From assembly GCA_030145365.1 (NCBI GenBank), contig JAQYVS010000082.1, positions 1-6,823 on the forward strand: 6,823 nt of DNA. Direction: 5' to 3'. Of the stretch, positions 6,065 through 6,823 are shown piece after piece (positions within the stretch are counted from its first letter, which is position 1; each line of letters opens with the position of its first letter). The DNA comes from Desulfofustis sp. (GTDB taxonomy: Bacteria > Desulfobacterota > Desulfobulbia > Desulfobulbales > Desulfocapsaceae). The position numbers were made by a program, and so were the translations under genes. The notes under the pieces are model-generated. The model had not been told where the DNA came from and did not search any database. It was given only the letters and a program-made list of their open reading frames with translations.

Positions 6065-6823
6065 GATACCTGTTTATCCTGTATAATAGTAATTGCTTGG
6101 GCTGCCTGTTCGGCAACACTTGTTTGTACCGGGCTCCCTTGTTCCCATATCACCAGTTCTGCGCTATCGCCATGCAGCCCCATCAACTGAACCGAGGCCT
6201 CGGTGGCTTTTATTCTACCGAGCAGGCGGGCCATCTGTCCGCGTACTTCCGGCTGAGGATGATTGAGAAACTGAAACATTGAATAAAACGGTGTATTTCT
6301 GATCAGATCCGGTCGATTTTCGGCAACCTCGGCCAGCGCCCAGATGGTCTGTATTCTGGTTGAATCCGCACTTACATAGTTTAGCAGATACTTGGCAAAG
6401 GCGCCAAAAATATCGGGCCTGGCAGCGATCACTGAGCCGATCGTTTCAATCATTCCCCAAGGAGTGGCAGCCGAATCGGAGCAGGCCTCGAAAAGTCGAT
6501 GCAGTAATTCTGAAACCTGACCTGGATCTCTGGTTGCTACCCGAGCACAGACCCTGCCGAGCAACCATGCAACTTTCCACCGGTTCTCTTCCAGAGGGTC
6601 ATAGAGCATTCGCTGTAAGAGCCGAAGGGTTTTCCTATCATCGAGGCACAACCCCACCAGTCGATCCTCATCACCATCGCCAACAAGTTCCTTTATCAGC
6701 CGCTTATTGGCCTTCTGTCTCTGGTGATTCTTTGCTGGAGCGGGCTCCACCGGTGGAGGAGTAAACCCGTGAGCCTGGGATACTTGCTGTACTTCCTGCT
6801 CTTTTTTATGCTGCAGCCGATCA
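6061..6823 (-). CDS. HEAT-repeat protein, 5' end beyond the right edge
   Basis: The frame is open to the right edge and shows 253 residues. The visible N-terminus is charged and Gln-rich (DRLQHKKEQEVQQVSQAHGF), then Pro-rich and basic. From about residue 45 it becomes an alpha-solenoid: RWKVAWLLGRV (81-91), PWGMIETIGSVIAARPDIF (121-139), IQTIWALAEVAENRPDLI (157-174) and VRGQMARLLGRI (193-204) have HEAT spacing and the usual Arg/Asp pattern. From memory the order resembles the DVU0298-type HEAT proteins of sulfate reducers, which are uncharacterised; a search is needed to confirm. A GTG at 6750 could be called as the start, but no ribosome binding site precedes it and the coding-like frame continues upstream. 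The last four bases overlap the TPR gene. It is probably cytoplasmic and a scaffold; no catalytic motif is visible. Confidence 0.8.
   Translation of the reverse strand, partial: DRLQHKKEQEVQQVSQAHGFTPPPVEPAPAKNHQRQKANKRLIKELVGDGDEDRLVGLCLDDRKTLRLLQRMLYDPLEENRWKVAWLLGRVCARVATRDPGQVSELLHRLFEACSDSAATPWGMIETIGSVIAARPDIFGAFAKYLLNYVSADSTRIQTIWALAEVAENRPDLIRNTPFYSMFQFLNHPQPEVRGQMARLLGRIKATEASVQLMGLHGDSAELVIWEQGSPVQTSVAEQAAQAITIIQDKQVS

Overview
The window reads as a compact stretch of bacterial chromosome with nearly all coding on the minus strand. Genes run from right to left: a HEAT-repeat protein (cut by the right edge), a TPR protein, ribE (riboflavin synthase), ribBA (bifunctional DHBP synthase / GTP cyclohydrolase II), ribH (lumazine synthase), nusB (transcription antitermination factor) and ftsK (DNA translocase). 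A short open frame on the plus strand at the left edge converges on ftsK. I see no mobile element, CRISPR array, tRNA or rRNA. The ribE-ribBA-ribH-nusB order and the HEAT protein, whose repeat pattern recalls a family I know from sulfate reducers, suggest Desulfobacterota (old Deltaproteobacteria). That placement is inference, not proof.

Right part (about 5456-6823): two alpha-solenoid proteins joined by a 4-base ATGA overlap. The TPR gene is followed after 4 bases by ribE, so the pair probably shares a transcript with the riboflavin genes. The HEAT frame is open to the right edge, so its true start lies outside.

Middle (about 3057-5451): ribE, ribBA and ribH, with gaps of about 30 bases. 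RibBA makes DHBP from ribulose 5-phosphate and the pyrimidine precursor from GTP. RibH joins DHBP to the pyrimidine to give lumazine, and RibE dismutates lumazine to riboflavin. The missing deaminase/reductase step (RibD) is not in the window, and I found no FMN riboswitch in the visible leaders. All catalytic signatures looked for are intact.

Left part (1-3056): an 80-base gap with a terminator-like hairpin separates ribH from nusB. A 228-base gap with several hairpin or palindrome elements separates nusB from ftsK, and ftsK probably has its own transcription signals there. FtsK has the four membrane segments, a short linker, the RecA-like motor and the gamma DNA-reading domain.

This is mostly a conserved housekeeping region. 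The least explained parts are the HEAT/TPR pair heading the riboflavin operon and the regulatory structure around nusB and ftsK. I see no clear new system.
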